DNA of 64,000 nucleotides from Alkalihalobacillus sp. AL-G (GTDB lineage: Bacteria > Bacillota > Bacilli > Bacillales > Fictibacillaceae). Below, piece by piece: positions 1 to 6,527 of the stretch (position 1 is its first letter; the number at the start of each line of letters is the position of its first letter). The DNA is taken from the NCBI RefSeq assembly GCF_030643805.1, contig NZ_CP094656.1, positions 2,356,001 to 2,420,000 of the forward strand, written 5' to 3'. Below the pieces are notes generated by a model. The model was given only the letters and a program-made list of their open reading frames with translations, was not told the DNA's origin and did not search any database. Both the position numbers and the translations under genes were made by a program.

Positions 1-1210
1 AAACACGAGCCCGAGCGTTCTTAGCCTTTTCGAGTTGTTGTTCGGCTTGGCGGAGTTCCTTCTCAAGTTGTTCCGTATCGTTTCCGTTGTTCCCGCCTAG
101 GTCCTTCTCGAGTTCTTCCTTATACTCGATTAGTTGTGCGTAAACTGCTGCGTCGACGTATTCCTCTTTTCCGCCTCCATTGCGGCAAACGATTCCGAAC
201 GGGTCCGCTTTTTGACACGATTTGACGAACACGACCGTTTTACCTTTGGCGTTCTTCCTCGTTACGAATGAGCGAGCGTATCCACAAGTACCGCATTTGA
301 TTAGTCCGCTATAACGTTTCGAGTGCATACGGTTCCGAGCGTGTTCTTTCGAACGACGATCGAATGTCTCTTTAAGAGTCGCAAACTCCTCCTCGGTCAT
401 AACTGCCTCGTGAGTGTCCTTCACGATAGTCCAATCACCACGAGCAACCTTTTCGAGTGGCTCTGTCTTTCGATCTAAGTGTCCGCTGCCTTTCGTTTTA
501 CCATAAACGGTATGTCCGAGATGTGTCTCATTCGTAAGGATTCGCTTTATTGCGACTTGGTTCCAATGCTTACCATAAGCGGTTTTGTAGCCTTTACGAT
601 TGAGCTCTTGGGCTAGCCTTAGAGCGGGCTCCCCTTTTAAGACTTGATTCTTTATATAGTCGAATAGGACTCGCTTATCCTCATTGACATATATGCGTTT
701 ATTGTCTCGGTCGTACTCGTAAGGGAATGGAGGCGGACCGTTGACCCATGCTCCCATTTTCGCACCGATTTTCTTACCACGTTGGAGTCGCTTTTTGATT
801 TGTCGATATTCGAATCGAGCCATAAGTCCGAGGAACTCCGAGAGCATTTCGTCCGATTCGTTTTTGAGGTCGAACACTTTTTGCGGTGTGATTATAAGAG
901 TATCGCTATCACGCAAAGCAGCTCGAATGATTGCCGCATCTTGGTCGTCTCCACGTCCTAGACGATCGTAGTCAATCACGATAACTGCGTCGAATAAGTC
1001 GTCTCGAATATCGTCGAGTAGCTCTAGCATTTTCGGACGATAGTCCAACGAGTCCCCGCTCGCAATCTCATTATAGAGAATCGGAGTCCATCGGTTGGAC
1101 TCGGCGAGTTCGGTTAATTCTCGTTTATGTTTTTCGAGGTCGTCGTCTCCCTCTCCTCGTGATTTCCGAAGATAGATTGCGACCTCTTTTATATCTCGTA
1201 TTTGTTCCAT
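1..1210 (-). CDS. Large serine recombinase (partial, C-terminus beyond window edge)
   Basis: This is a site-specific integrase of the large serine recombinase type, open from the ATG at 1210 to the window edge (403 codons seen). The resolvase-like catalytic domain spans about residues 8-150, with the nucleophile in YLRKSR (Ser17) and the downstream arginine-rich DYDRLGRGDD segment. A recombinase domain (GKKIGAKMGAWVNGPPPF onwards) covers about 155-280. A zinc ribbon follows (CGTCGY ... SCQK ... VC), and then a coiled coil begins near 380. The SD is AGGAACTT or GGGGGTG just upstream. Enzymes of this class insert and excise phages and integrative elements and usually lie next to one attachment site. 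Here the predicted junction is 1.4 kb away at 2568-2587. Codon use is rich in CGA and TCG, unlike the AT-rich genes beside it. The family call is firm; the element's remaining content is not visible. Confidence 0.95.
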   Translation of the reverse strand, partial: MEQIRDIKEVAIYLRKSRGEGDDDLEKHKRELTELAESNRWTPILYNEIASGDSLDYRPKMLELLDDIRDDLFDAVIVIDYDRLGRGDDQDAAIIRAALRDSDTLIITPQKVFDLKNESDEMLSEFLGLMARFEYRQIKKRLQRGKKIGAKMGAWVNGPPPFPYEYDRDNKRIYVNEDKRVLFDYIKNQVLKGEPALRLAQELNRKGYKTAYGKHWNQVAIKRILTNETHLGHTVYGKTKGSGHLDRKTEPLEKVARGDWTIVKDTHEAVMTEEEFATLKETFDRRSKEHARNRMHSKRYSGLIKCGTCGYARSFVTRKNAKGKTVVFVKSCQKADPFGIVCRNGGGKEEYVDAAVYAQLIEYKEELEKDLGGNNGNDTEQLEKELRQAEQQLEKAKNARARV

Positions 1211-1306
1211 AAGTTCCTTAACACCCCCTTTAATAACTTATCACGTTATGTAACTAACACAAAGTCTAATAGATTCTTTTGGTAAGGTCAATAAGTTTAT
1301 TAGTCT

Positions 1307-1335
1307 TTGGAAAATTTTAAGTAATGTAGTAGAAT
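1307..1335 (+). promoter_or_regulatory. Sigma-A-type promoter of the membrane/TIR-like cassette
   Basis: TTGGAA at 1307-1312 and TAGAAT at 1330-1335 are separated by exactly 17 bases and point at the two-gene cassette. The leader then holds an A/T-rich inverted repeat, AAAAGAAAA / TTTTCTTTT (about 1349-1371), just before the SD, which could be an operator or a 5' stem. The call rests on consensus matching only. Confidence 0.6.
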
Positions 1336-1391
1336 CTTAATAGATAAAAAGAAAAGGTTTTCTTTTTGGTGATTAGGGGGGGAATTATGAA

Positions 1392-1805
1392 ATGGAGTAT
1401 ACTTTACCGATATTTCTGCTTGGGCTAGGTTTTCTAATAAAACTATGGGTTAACAAGGAAACAACAAAACCACATTTACTCACTTCTGTATCAGAGTTAC
1501 CCGTGGATATAATGTTTTTAAGTTCAGCCTTAATAATCTCATATACCGAATTGCAGACCAAAAAGGTAGTTCTAAATAATGTTAGGAGCTCCGCAGATGT
1601 AATTGCTAGCAATATAAATAATGGATATATCATTTTTATTGGATACATAATCATAACATTTATTATAACTGCAATTTGGAGATGGAATAGGAGTTTTTTT
1701 GAAGCTGAAAGATGGGTAGTATTTAACATTATTCTTATTGTAAAACTTGGTTTGGCAATATATTGTCTGTACCATGCTATTACAAAACTAAACGAGGTGA
1801 TGTAA
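1392..1805 (+). CDS. Small four-helix membrane protein of the cassette, unknown function
   Basis: I do not recognise the family. The 137-residue protein has about four hydrophobic segments (residues 4-20, 38-52, 76-96 and 107-130). A short polar loop with SELPVDIMF lies before helix 2, and a WRWNR patch follows helix 3. The start at ATG 1392 has a strong G-run SD (TTAGGGGGGG) 9 bases upstream. Its stop is 2 bases before the ATG of the TIR-like gene, whose SD (GAGGTGATG) is inside this gene's end, so the two are translationally coupled. The sequence is markedly AT-rich compared with the recombinase and the chromosome. A plausible job, by inference, is as membrane partner, sensor or immunity partner of the downstream effector-like protein. 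Confidence 0.8.
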   Translation: MEYTLPIFLLGLGFLIKLWVNKETTKPHLLTSVSELPVDIMFLSSALIISYTELQTKKVVLNNVRSSADVIASNINNGYIIFIGYIIITFIITAIWRWNRSFFEAERWVVFNIILIVKLGLAIYCLYHAITKLNEVM

Positions 1806-1807
1806 CA

Positions 1808-2515
1808 ATGGACACACAAACTATATTGATACTTTTATTGGTTATTACATCACTAATGGTATCAGTGTTAACATTCTTGACAACAAAAATTAAAAGCAGC
1901 AGAGATAAGGTTTACGATTTTGAAATGAACCAAGCGAAGTATAATGATATGCGTAGATACTATGAATCAATTCTAGAGAAATATAATGAAAAACTTATGT
2001 CGCATGAGGAACGGTGGAAGGATGTAAACCATTTATTGTTAAATCAGAATAAGATAAATGAAAAGGATATAGAGCCCGAGGTGCATTATACTAATTTCTT
2101 ATTAAATCACGGTATTCAGGAAAAGGAACTAGAGGTCGATCGATATACCGCATTTTTACTGACATCATTTGATGAAAAATATAAAAATATAAGTGATGCA
2201 ATCAAAAATACTTGTAGAGGTATTGGATTAGAATGTTTACGAGGAGACGAAGAATATGTAGCGGGTGATTTATTACCACACATATTAAAGCATATTGTAA
2301 AAGCTCGAATTATAATTGCAAACATAGACGGGAGAAACCCAAATGTTTATTATGAATTAGGAATAGCACATGCATTAGGAAAACCAACAATACTGATTTC
2401 GAAAACTATTGATAAAGTTCCATTTGATATTAAATCGAAAAATATTATTCAATATAAAGATGCTTACGATTTACATCAAAAACTAACTAATGCCATATCA
2501 CGTGCGATACTTTAA
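1808..2515 (+). CDS. Membrane-anchored TIR-like / nucleoside deoxyribosyltransferase-like protein
   Basis: This 235-residue protein has an N-terminal membrane helix (4-26), a charged segment likely to form a coiled coil (30-75), and a C-terminal Rossmann-like domain from about 112 to 220. The diagnostic block is IANIDGRNPNVYYELGIAHALGK (172-191; quoted as its parts DGRNPNV and YYELGIAHAL). It is typical of TIR-like and nucleoside 2-deoxyribosyltransferase-like domains found in bacterial conflict proteins, and Glu183 is the likely catalytic residue. These folds cleave the N-glycosidic bond of nucleotides, in several cases NAD+. ATG 1808 is chosen because of the GAGGTGATG SD; an upstream in-frame start at 1763 would overlap the previous gene. 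A terminator begins at the stop codon. Activity and role are inferred: a defence or abortive-infection effector is likely but not shown. Confidence 0.82.
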   Translation: MDTQTILILLLVITSLMVSVLTFLTTKIKSSRDKVYDFEMNQAKYNDMRRYYESILEKYNEKLMSHEERWKDVNHLLLNQNKINEKDIEPEVHYTNFLLNHGIQEKELEVDRYTAFLLTSFDEKYKNISDAIKNTCRGIGLECLRGDEEYVAGDLLPHILKHIVKARIIIANIDGRNPNVYYELGIAHALGKPTILISKTIDKVPFDIKSKNIIQYKDAYDLHQKLTNAISRAIL

Positions 2516-2540
2516 AGCCGTTTTAATAACGGCTTTTTTC
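2514..2540 (+). terminator. Rho-independent terminator of the cassette
   Basis: The stem AAAGCCGTT / AACGGCTTT with loop TTAAT is followed by a T-run. It overlaps the stop codon of the TIR-like gene and closes the two-gene unit before the integration junction. Confidence 0.9.
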
Positions 2541-2567
2541 TTTCATTTTGAGTGTTTTCCTATGGAA

Positions 2568-2587
2568 ACTTGTCATCAATGACAAGT
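2568..2587. other. Predicted attachment site junction (attR or attL) of the serine-recombinase element
   Basis: ACTTGTCAT and ATGACAAGT form a perfect 9-bp inverted repeat around a non-palindromic CA (2577-2578). This is the layout of a large serine recombinase site: symmetric arms and a 2-bp crossover. On the right arm, read on the minus strand, the sequence is continuous yyaL-type coding sequence up to the central dinucleotide. Beyond it, similarity to the family stops and a TGA appears. The arm to the left belongs to the element. The full site is probably 40-50 bp. The crossover position is inferred, not measured. Confidence 0.7.
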
Positions 2588-2746
2588 CGAATAACCGATG
2601 GAAACCATTACAGGCTTATTTTCACGCTTTGCCTTTCCAAAAGCTTCCTCTCCCCACGGATACCAATCGACTGGATTGTTTGCATGTTGAAGTAAGTAAG
2701 GGGACTTTTCTGCGATCAATCTATTGGGCTTCTGATTAGTTGTCAT
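2576..2746 (-). pseudogene. yyaL: yyaL-type (DUF255 thioredoxin-fold) gene, N-terminal fragment cut by integration
   Basis: From the ATG at 2746 (SD AGGAAGGTGATC) the frame encodes 56 residues and then TGA. The translation contains [26 protein letters not shown] and SIGYSTCH, which is the unmistakable start of the YyaL/SPATA20 family (DUF255, thioredoxin-like domain, about 680 residues when whole). The family continues WCHVM at exactly this point, so the CxxC-type motif is cut. The break coincides with the central dinucleotide of the inverted repeat at 2568-2587. The remaining roughly 620 codons should lie at the far end of the element, left of this window. The fragment alone cannot fold as a thioredoxin domain. 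Confidence 0.9.
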
Positions 2747-2885
2747 TGAAGATCACCTTCCTTTCTTTGAAAAAGTGAACAAATATTATGATACCTCTTT
2801 ACTCTAACACGACTCACTACGTTTATGACTTCCCGTTATCGTCCCCATTCAATAGAGCAAAAGGTCACTTCAAACGATTATCCTC

Positions 2886-2911
2886 ATAAAAAAACACCGG
2901 AATACGGTGCT
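2886..2911 (-). terminator. Terminator of the CHRD gene
   Basis: On the minus strand GCACCG and CGGTGT pair across a TATTC loop and are followed by seven T. It lies 55 bases beyond the CHRD stop codon. Confidence 0.8.
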
Positions 2912-2964
2912 TGCTTGTCCTAAATAGAACTAAGTTCATACTTTAATTCATTTACTTGCTTCTA

Positions 2965-3396
2965 CTAAACTTCTTCAATTTGTCCTCTGATCTCGCCATC
3001 CGGATTTTGTTCTGTATGGGCATTGACATAAGTGAGACCCTCTTCCATCAACTCGACCAACTGCCTGACTGTAGTGATCCCTTCAGGGTTGTCCACAATA
3101 TCCTCGTCAGTGATTACGCCTGTTACAACTCCTTTCCTAGTCGTCAAGCCTTCCTGTTCTGCTATCGTTTGTACATTTTCGCCAAACAAAAATGCAAGTA
3201 CAGGACCGTTTACATCAGGAGCTCCGAAATGAATATGGGCTTGAATGAAGTTTTCTATATTGCATACTACTAGTCGGAATTTAAGTTTTGTATGATTTGA
3301 ATTTGCGCTAAACTCCGCATTGCCGAACGCATTGGTTTGAACTGGAGGAACCTCATTTCTCCCAGACAATTTTGCAATGAATAAGGATTCCAACAT
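2965..3396 (-). CDS. CHRD domain protein
   Basis: The 143-residue protein is a stand-alone CHRD domain. The family pattern is clear: FIAKLSGRNEVPPVQTNAFG near the N-terminus, then AHIHFGAPDVNGPVLAFLF, and the end YVNAHTEQNPDGEIRGQI. CHRD domains occur in chordin and in many bacterial proteins of unknown function. No signal peptide or membrane segment is visible, so it is probably cytoplasmic or spore-associated. The start ATG 3396 has SD AAGGAAGTG. It is a single-gene unit with its own terminator, lying just outside the integrated element. Confidence 0.9.
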   Translation of the reverse strand: MLESLFIAKLSGRNEVPPVQTNAFGNAEFSANSNHTKLKFRLVVCNIENFIQAHIHFGAPDVNGPVLAFLFGENVQTIAEQEGLTTRKGVVTGVITDEDIVDNPEGITTVRQLVELMEEGLTYVNAHTEQNPDGEIRGQIEEV

Positions 3397-3634
3397 TGTT
3401 GTTCACTTCCTTTCATACGTATATATTTACTTTACGTGAAAGCGAACGAATAAGGTTGTGCATTATACCTAATATCTTAAAAAAAGGCGGTTTGTCCAGG
3501 GTTGAATCTAAAAAAAAAAAGAGTACGACACATGTAAATTGTCATGTGTAAAAAAGGGATATCATTCCATTTAGTTGAATAAGTTGGGTAGATGGTACTT
3601 AATGTTTTAAAAATAAACATCAAAGGAGGCCTTT

Positions 3635-4141
3635 ATGGGTGAAAAGAAATTTGTAGCACATCCTAATTCACAAAATAAGTTTGAAGGGATGATTACATAT
3701 GGAGACAGGGATATCGAACTATCCGAAAACCCCCTCATTTCCATTACTCTAGGGGAGCGGTTTTCTGTTTGGAAAACGATCGTGAACGCCGTTGTGAGTC
3801 AATTTGTCATGAAACAAATGAAAAAGTCATCAGGATTGCTTTACGCAGAGTTGAAAGGAAACATCAAAGAAGGCTACGGTTTTACATTGACGGTCTGGGA
3901 AAGTAAAGCGATGGTCCCTTTTCGAGATCGTGGGGCCCACAAGTTTGCGATGCGGTTTTTCAGTTGGGTGTTTTATGGCGGAAAATCCCAAGCTTATTTT
4001 TTGACGTATAAAGCTGATGATGTGATTCCGACATCTGAAGAGGCTTATCAATTAGTAAAAGAGTATGGAAAATTCATTGATGGTGGAAAATTGGTTCGAA
4101 AAGCCAAAAACCCTGCAAAGCAAAATATTTTGGAAAATTAA
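3635..4141 (+). CDS. Conserved hypothetical protein, possibly a dimeric alpha/beta-barrel (DUF3291/monooxygenase-like) protein
   Basis: I cannot assign this 168-residue protein with certainty. ATG 3635 follows a canonical AAAGGAGG. The central part, GYGFTLTVWESKAMVPFRDRGAHKFAM, resembles the strand-helix segment of ABM/DUF3291-type ferredoxin-like barrels, where a 'W-(E/D)-(S/D)...F...GAH' helix caps the sheet. It has no signal peptide or clear membrane helix. It stands alone on the plus strand and converges with the SRPBCC genes. Function is unknown. Confidence 0.75.
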   Translation: MGEKKFVAHPNSQNKFEGMITYGDRDIELSENPLISITLGERFSVWKTIVNAVVSQFVMKQMKKSSGLLYAELKGNIKEGYGFTLTVWESKAMVPFRDRGAHKFAMRFFSWVFYGGKSQAYFLTYKADDVIPTSEEAYQLVKEYGKFIDGGKLVRKAKNPAKQNILEN

Positions 4142-4155
4142 CAGTTCAAAAACCT

Positions 4156-4197
4156 AAAGAAAAATAGAGCTTCCCATAAAATAACATAGGCAGCTCT
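4156..4197. terminator. Convergent terminator
   Basis: AAATAGAGCT and AGCTCTTCCTATTT form an imperfect stem between two convergent genes, with A/T runs on both sides, so it can serve either strand. Confidence 0.55.
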
Positions 4198-4217
4198 TCC
4201 TATTTCTTTCAGTGTAT

Positions 4218-4703
4218 TTATTTATATTGACGAGAAAATACTTTGAAGGCAGTTCTGGAAAGCACGCCTGAAACACCGGTTTTCGGTACATGTGGTTTTC
4301 CTTTTCCAGTATCTACGAACGCTTTTAGGCTTTTTAACGTTGTATCCCAACCCTTCGAACACATCTTGTAGCATTTGAGGTCTGGAGTTAATCCTATGTG
4401 TTCAAATTGCAAGGTTGTTCCTCCTTCTTCACTTTCAGAAAGAGTAAAGACCACCTCTGTGCCTACCCATTCACTCCACCCCTCGACACACTTCCAACGA
4501 ACCTTTTTAAAGGGGGCGAGTTCAATGATTTCCATCGAATTGAAAAGTAGTTTTTCAAAGTAAAATGAGCTTTTTCCGCCAACTTCTGTACTTACACGAC
4601 AATCCGTTGTCCACCATCCTTTTATTCCCTCTGGGGTCGTGATTGCACCGTAAACGGCTTGAACATCAGATTTTAACTGGACCTGAATTGAATAGCTATT
4701 CAA
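4218..4703 (-). CDS. SRPBCC (START/AHSA1-like) family protein
   Basis: The 161-residue protein has the SRPBCC ligand-binding fold: VYGAITTPEGIKGWWTTDC at the N-terminus, a central VRWKCVEGWSEWVGTEVVF strand region, and a C-terminal helix GWDTTLKSLKAFVDTGKGK. These domains bind hydrophobic ligands in a deep cavity; the ligand here is unknown. Start is a TTG at 4703 with AAGGGG upstream, since no ATG is available near the domain start. It lies 5 bases after the ArsR-SRPBCC fusion gene, so the two should be co-transcribed. Confidence 0.85.
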   Translation of the reverse strand: MNSYSIQVQLKSDVQAVYGAITTPEGIKGWWTTDCRVSTEVGGKSSFYFEKLLFNSMEIIELAPFKKVRWKCVEGWSEWVGTEVVFTLSESEEGGTTLQFEHIGLTPDLKCYKMCSKGWDTTLKSLKAFVDTGKGKPHVPKTGVSGVLSRTAFKVFSRQYK

Positions 4704-4708
4704 CGTAT

Positions 4709-5500
4709 TTATTCCCCTTTTTCCACATATTCTTTAAGGCGTTTCTCAAGCAGCTCGACCCAACCATGTCTATGGGCTTCTTCCCATTCAGGATCCAAGA
4801 GTCCAACAGCATCATGAGTAAGCTTCAATACAGTCGATGAACCGTGTTCTTCTAATTTATACGTATAATGACTATTGACTGCACCTTTCATTCCGAGAAG
4901 TCCGTTTAGACGGATTTCCTCGTTTTCTTTTATATAGAGAACGGTTCCCCAGACGGCACCGTGACCGTCTCCCCAATCCTCGTAAAAGCGCCCGTCCATA
5001 TTCGGTTCAAATACAAGCTTAGAATCCTTGTCGCTTAATCGAAATGCCCACCAATTATCAATCTCTTCAGTCAATGCTTGGAACACACGTTCTTTCGGCG
5101 CCTGAATCGAAACTTCCTGTTCGATTTGAAACCAACTCACCTCTAGCTTTGCTACTTTATTTTCCATGTTCATACCCCTTTCTTTCTCTTCAATTTGATT
5201 TTTCAGATGAACGAGCGATGATGAAAACTGAGACTCATATTTACTGACCCATCTGTTATAAAGCTGTTGTAACGGAATTGCGTTTATAAAATTTAAGCGG
5301 ATTCTTCCCTTTCGACGTACAACAATCAGTCCAGCCGATTCGAGTATATCTAAATGCTTCATGACAGCATAGCGTGACACATTGAATTTCTCGCTCAATT
5401 CACCAGTAGTCATCGGACCATTTTTCAAGTAATCCAGTATTTCCACTCTTGAGTGATGTGCCAGTGCTTTAAAAATGTCGATTACCTCATTACTTTCCAT
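4709..5500 (-). CDS. ArsR-type repressor fused to an SRPBCC domain
   Basis: The product, 263 residues from ATG 5500, joins two domains. A winged-helix ArsR/SmtB domain (about 1-85) shows FKALAHHSRVEILDYL, MTTGELSEKFNVSRYAVMKHL and the wing VVRRKGRIRLNF. An AHSA1-type SRPBCC domain (about 125-260) contains VSIQAPKERVFQALTEEIDNWW. No metal-binding cysteine motif is seen, so the SRPBCC part may be the sensor. An AGGAGGT lies about 16 bases before ATG 5500, unusually far, and an in-frame TTG at 5530 overlaps it. A sigma-A promoter (5574-5603) and a perfect 22-bp palindrome sit directly upstream, implying autorepression of this gene and the SRPBCC gene behind it. Confidence 0.88.
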   Translation of the reverse strand: MESNEVIDIFKALAHHSRVEILDYLKNGPMTTGELSEKFNVSRYAVMKHLDILESAGLIVVRRKGRIRLNFINAIPLQQLYNRWVSKYESQFSSSLVHLKNQIEEKERGMNMENKVAKLEVSWFQIEQEVSIQAPKERVFQALTEEIDNWWAFRLSDKDSKLVFEPNMDGRFYEDWGDGHGAVWGTVLYIKENEEIRLNGLLGMKGAVNSHYTYKLEEHGSSTVLKLTHDAVGLLDPEWEEAHRHGWVELLEKRLKEYVEKGE

Positions 5501-5535
5501 TGGAAGGGTTCTTTGGACCTCCTTTCGCAATCCTT

Positions 5536-5557
5536 TATGTTACTTATAAGTAACATA
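5536..5557. promoter_or_regulatory. Palindromic operator for the ArsR-SRPBCC repressor
   Basis: A perfect 22-bp palindrome with half site TATGTTACTTA lies between the predicted -10 and the SD of the repressor gene. A second half-site-like sequence, ATAGTAACAT, overlaps the -10 at 5574-5583. Position and symmetry fit an ArsR-family operator; binding is inferred. Confidence 0.7.
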
Positions 5558-5573
5558 TTTAACGTGTGACTAA

Positions 5574-5603
5574 ATAGTAACATTTAAATTCTTTTGTAGT
5601 CAA
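5574..5603 (-). promoter_or_regulatory. Sigma-A promoter of the ArsR-SRPBCC operon
   Basis: Minus-strand TTGACT (5603-5598) and TACTAT (5579-5574) are spaced 18 bases apart, directly upstream of the palindromic operator. Confidence 0.6.
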
Positions 5604-5625
5604 TACTTTTTAAGTCAAAACAAAA

Positions 5626-5659
5626 AAAGCAGCTCTGATTTGGATCAAAGCTGCTTCTC
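5626..5659 (-). terminator. Intrinsic terminator without an obvious upstream gene
   Basis: On the minus strand AAGCAGCT and AGCTGCTT pair around a 14-base loop and are followed by seven T. The csp transcript should already stop at 6012, so this stem must end another minus-strand transcript starting between about 5660 and 5900. This supports a small RNA there. Confidence 0.7.
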
Positions 5660-5681
5660 TGTTTCGCCTGTTGCGAACTTT

Positions 5682-5767
5682 GGACCCTGAATAGTTTACC
5701 CTTCTAATAGTTAAAGGGCTGGAGGTTGTATCCCCGTGTTCATCCGGGAATTATGGGTCCGTTTTTT
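5682..5767. ncRNA. Candidate structured RNA (three-way junction)
   Basis: GGACCC (5682-5687) pairs with GGGTCC (5755-5760) and encloses two hairpins: CCCTT/AAGGG (5699-5718) and CCCG/CGGG (5733-5748). On the plus strand the closing stem is followed by GTTTTTTT, like a terminator. On the minus strand the fold lies just upstream of the terminator at 5626-5659, like an aptamer plus expression platform, although the ArsR operon has its own promoter further on. The strand is therefore undecided. I do not recognise the class, and it could be chance pairing. Confidence 0.35.
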
Positions 5768-5832
5768 TAAATTTAATACTGCTTAAACTTTCGCAAGAAT
5801 ACCTATTTTTCACTAACATACTTTCTGATGAC

Positions 5833-6012
5833 ATGATTATTGCCAATAACTCAAACAACGAAAGCCCTACCTCTCTTTCGTCCTTACGACTCCTTGATCG
5901 TGCCAGTGTGGATCAGCTACTACAATTAGAACGTTCATTTTTACAGAAATTTAAGGGAAAATGGTTTGTGTTAAAAGGAAGGGTTAATGTGGAGTTTATT
6001 TCATTACATTAA
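5833..6012 (+). CDS. Possible small ORF, 59 codons, unknown
   Basis: ATG 5833 to TAA 6012 encodes a hydrophilic peptide with a helix-like middle (SLSSLRLLDRASVDQLLQLE) ending in KGKWFVLKGRVNVEF. The frame is open from about 5695, but there is no start with a convincing SD, and no family is recognised. It could be a remnant of a longer gene. The stretch 5531-6055 otherwise holds the ArsR promoter and operator, a terminator and a folded-RNA candidate. Confidence 0.25.
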   Translation: MIIANNSNNESPTSLSSLRLLDRASVDQLLQLERSFLQKFKGKWFVLKGRVNVEFISLH

Positions 6013-6044
6013 AAAAGGGTGATGTACCATGTACATCACCCTTA
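6011..6044 (-). terminator. Terminator of the cold-shock gene
   Basis: A perfect stem GGGTGATGTAC / GTACATCACCC with a 3-base loop is followed on the minus strand by TTTTTT, immediately after the csp stop codon. Confidence 0.9.
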
Positions 6045-6055
6045 ATCAGCTATTG

Positions 6056-6256
6056 TTACGCCTTTTGAACGTTTGATGCTTGAGGTCCACGGTTACCGTC
6101 AACGATTTCAAAAGTAACTGTTTCGCCTTCTTCTAACGTTTTAAAGCCTTCGCTTTGAATTGCTGAAAAGTGAACGAATACATCGTTTCCTTCTTCGATT
6201 TCAATAAATCCAAATCCTTTTTCTGCGTTAAACCATTTTACTTTACCTGTATTCAT
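6056..6256 (-). CDS. cspD: Cold-shock protein, CspD-like
   Basis: The 66-residue protein is a single cold-shock domain that binds single-stranded RNA and DNA as a chaperone. RNP1 (KGFGFI) and RNP2 (VFVHF) are intact, and it ends with the usual [10 protein letters not shown]. The start is ATG 6256 with GGAGGT 7 bases before it; a longer frame to 6295 has no SD. About 270 bases separate it from the divergent SIMPL gene, room for the long 5' leader typical of csp mRNAs. CspB, CspC and CspD paralogues are hard to separate, so the letter is tentative. Confidence 0.93.
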   Translation of the reverse strand: MNTGKVKWFNAEKGFGFIEIEEGNDVFVHFSAIQSEGFKTLEEGETVTFEIVDGNRGPQASNVQKA

Positions 6257-6527
6257 GCGAATACCTCCTAAAAAATTAAACTGTGTATTCGCCATAAGTT
6301 ATGTTTCAATATTTTGTACCAAGTTTGAAGAAACACTTTAATATGAATCGACCTGTAAATCGTCCACATTTGATGTAGCTACGACTTATTTATCCAAAAA
6401 TATTTAAACGAACTTAATAGCGTTATTCCTATAATAAACGATTTGTAGGTATGTGTCAATCACTTCTTATCTTTTATCTTATTGAATATAGTATGAGGAC
6501 GATTTAAATTCAGAAGAAGGTGATGAA

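Noticed and set aside
1-2587. Reading the left end as a complete prophage
   Set aside because: Only the recombinase and the cassette are in view; there are no structural, lysis or replication genes. The type of element cannot be decided from this window.
2548-2739. 63-codon plus-strand frame at the element junction
   Set aside because: The opposite strand encodes the recognisable YyaL N-terminus, so this is its shadow.
3520-3552. ACACATG/CATGTGT stem upstream of the 168-residue gene
   Set aside because: It is followed by A rather than T on the plus strand, and preceded by the T-run on the other strand, so it is not a terminator. Too short to call anything else.
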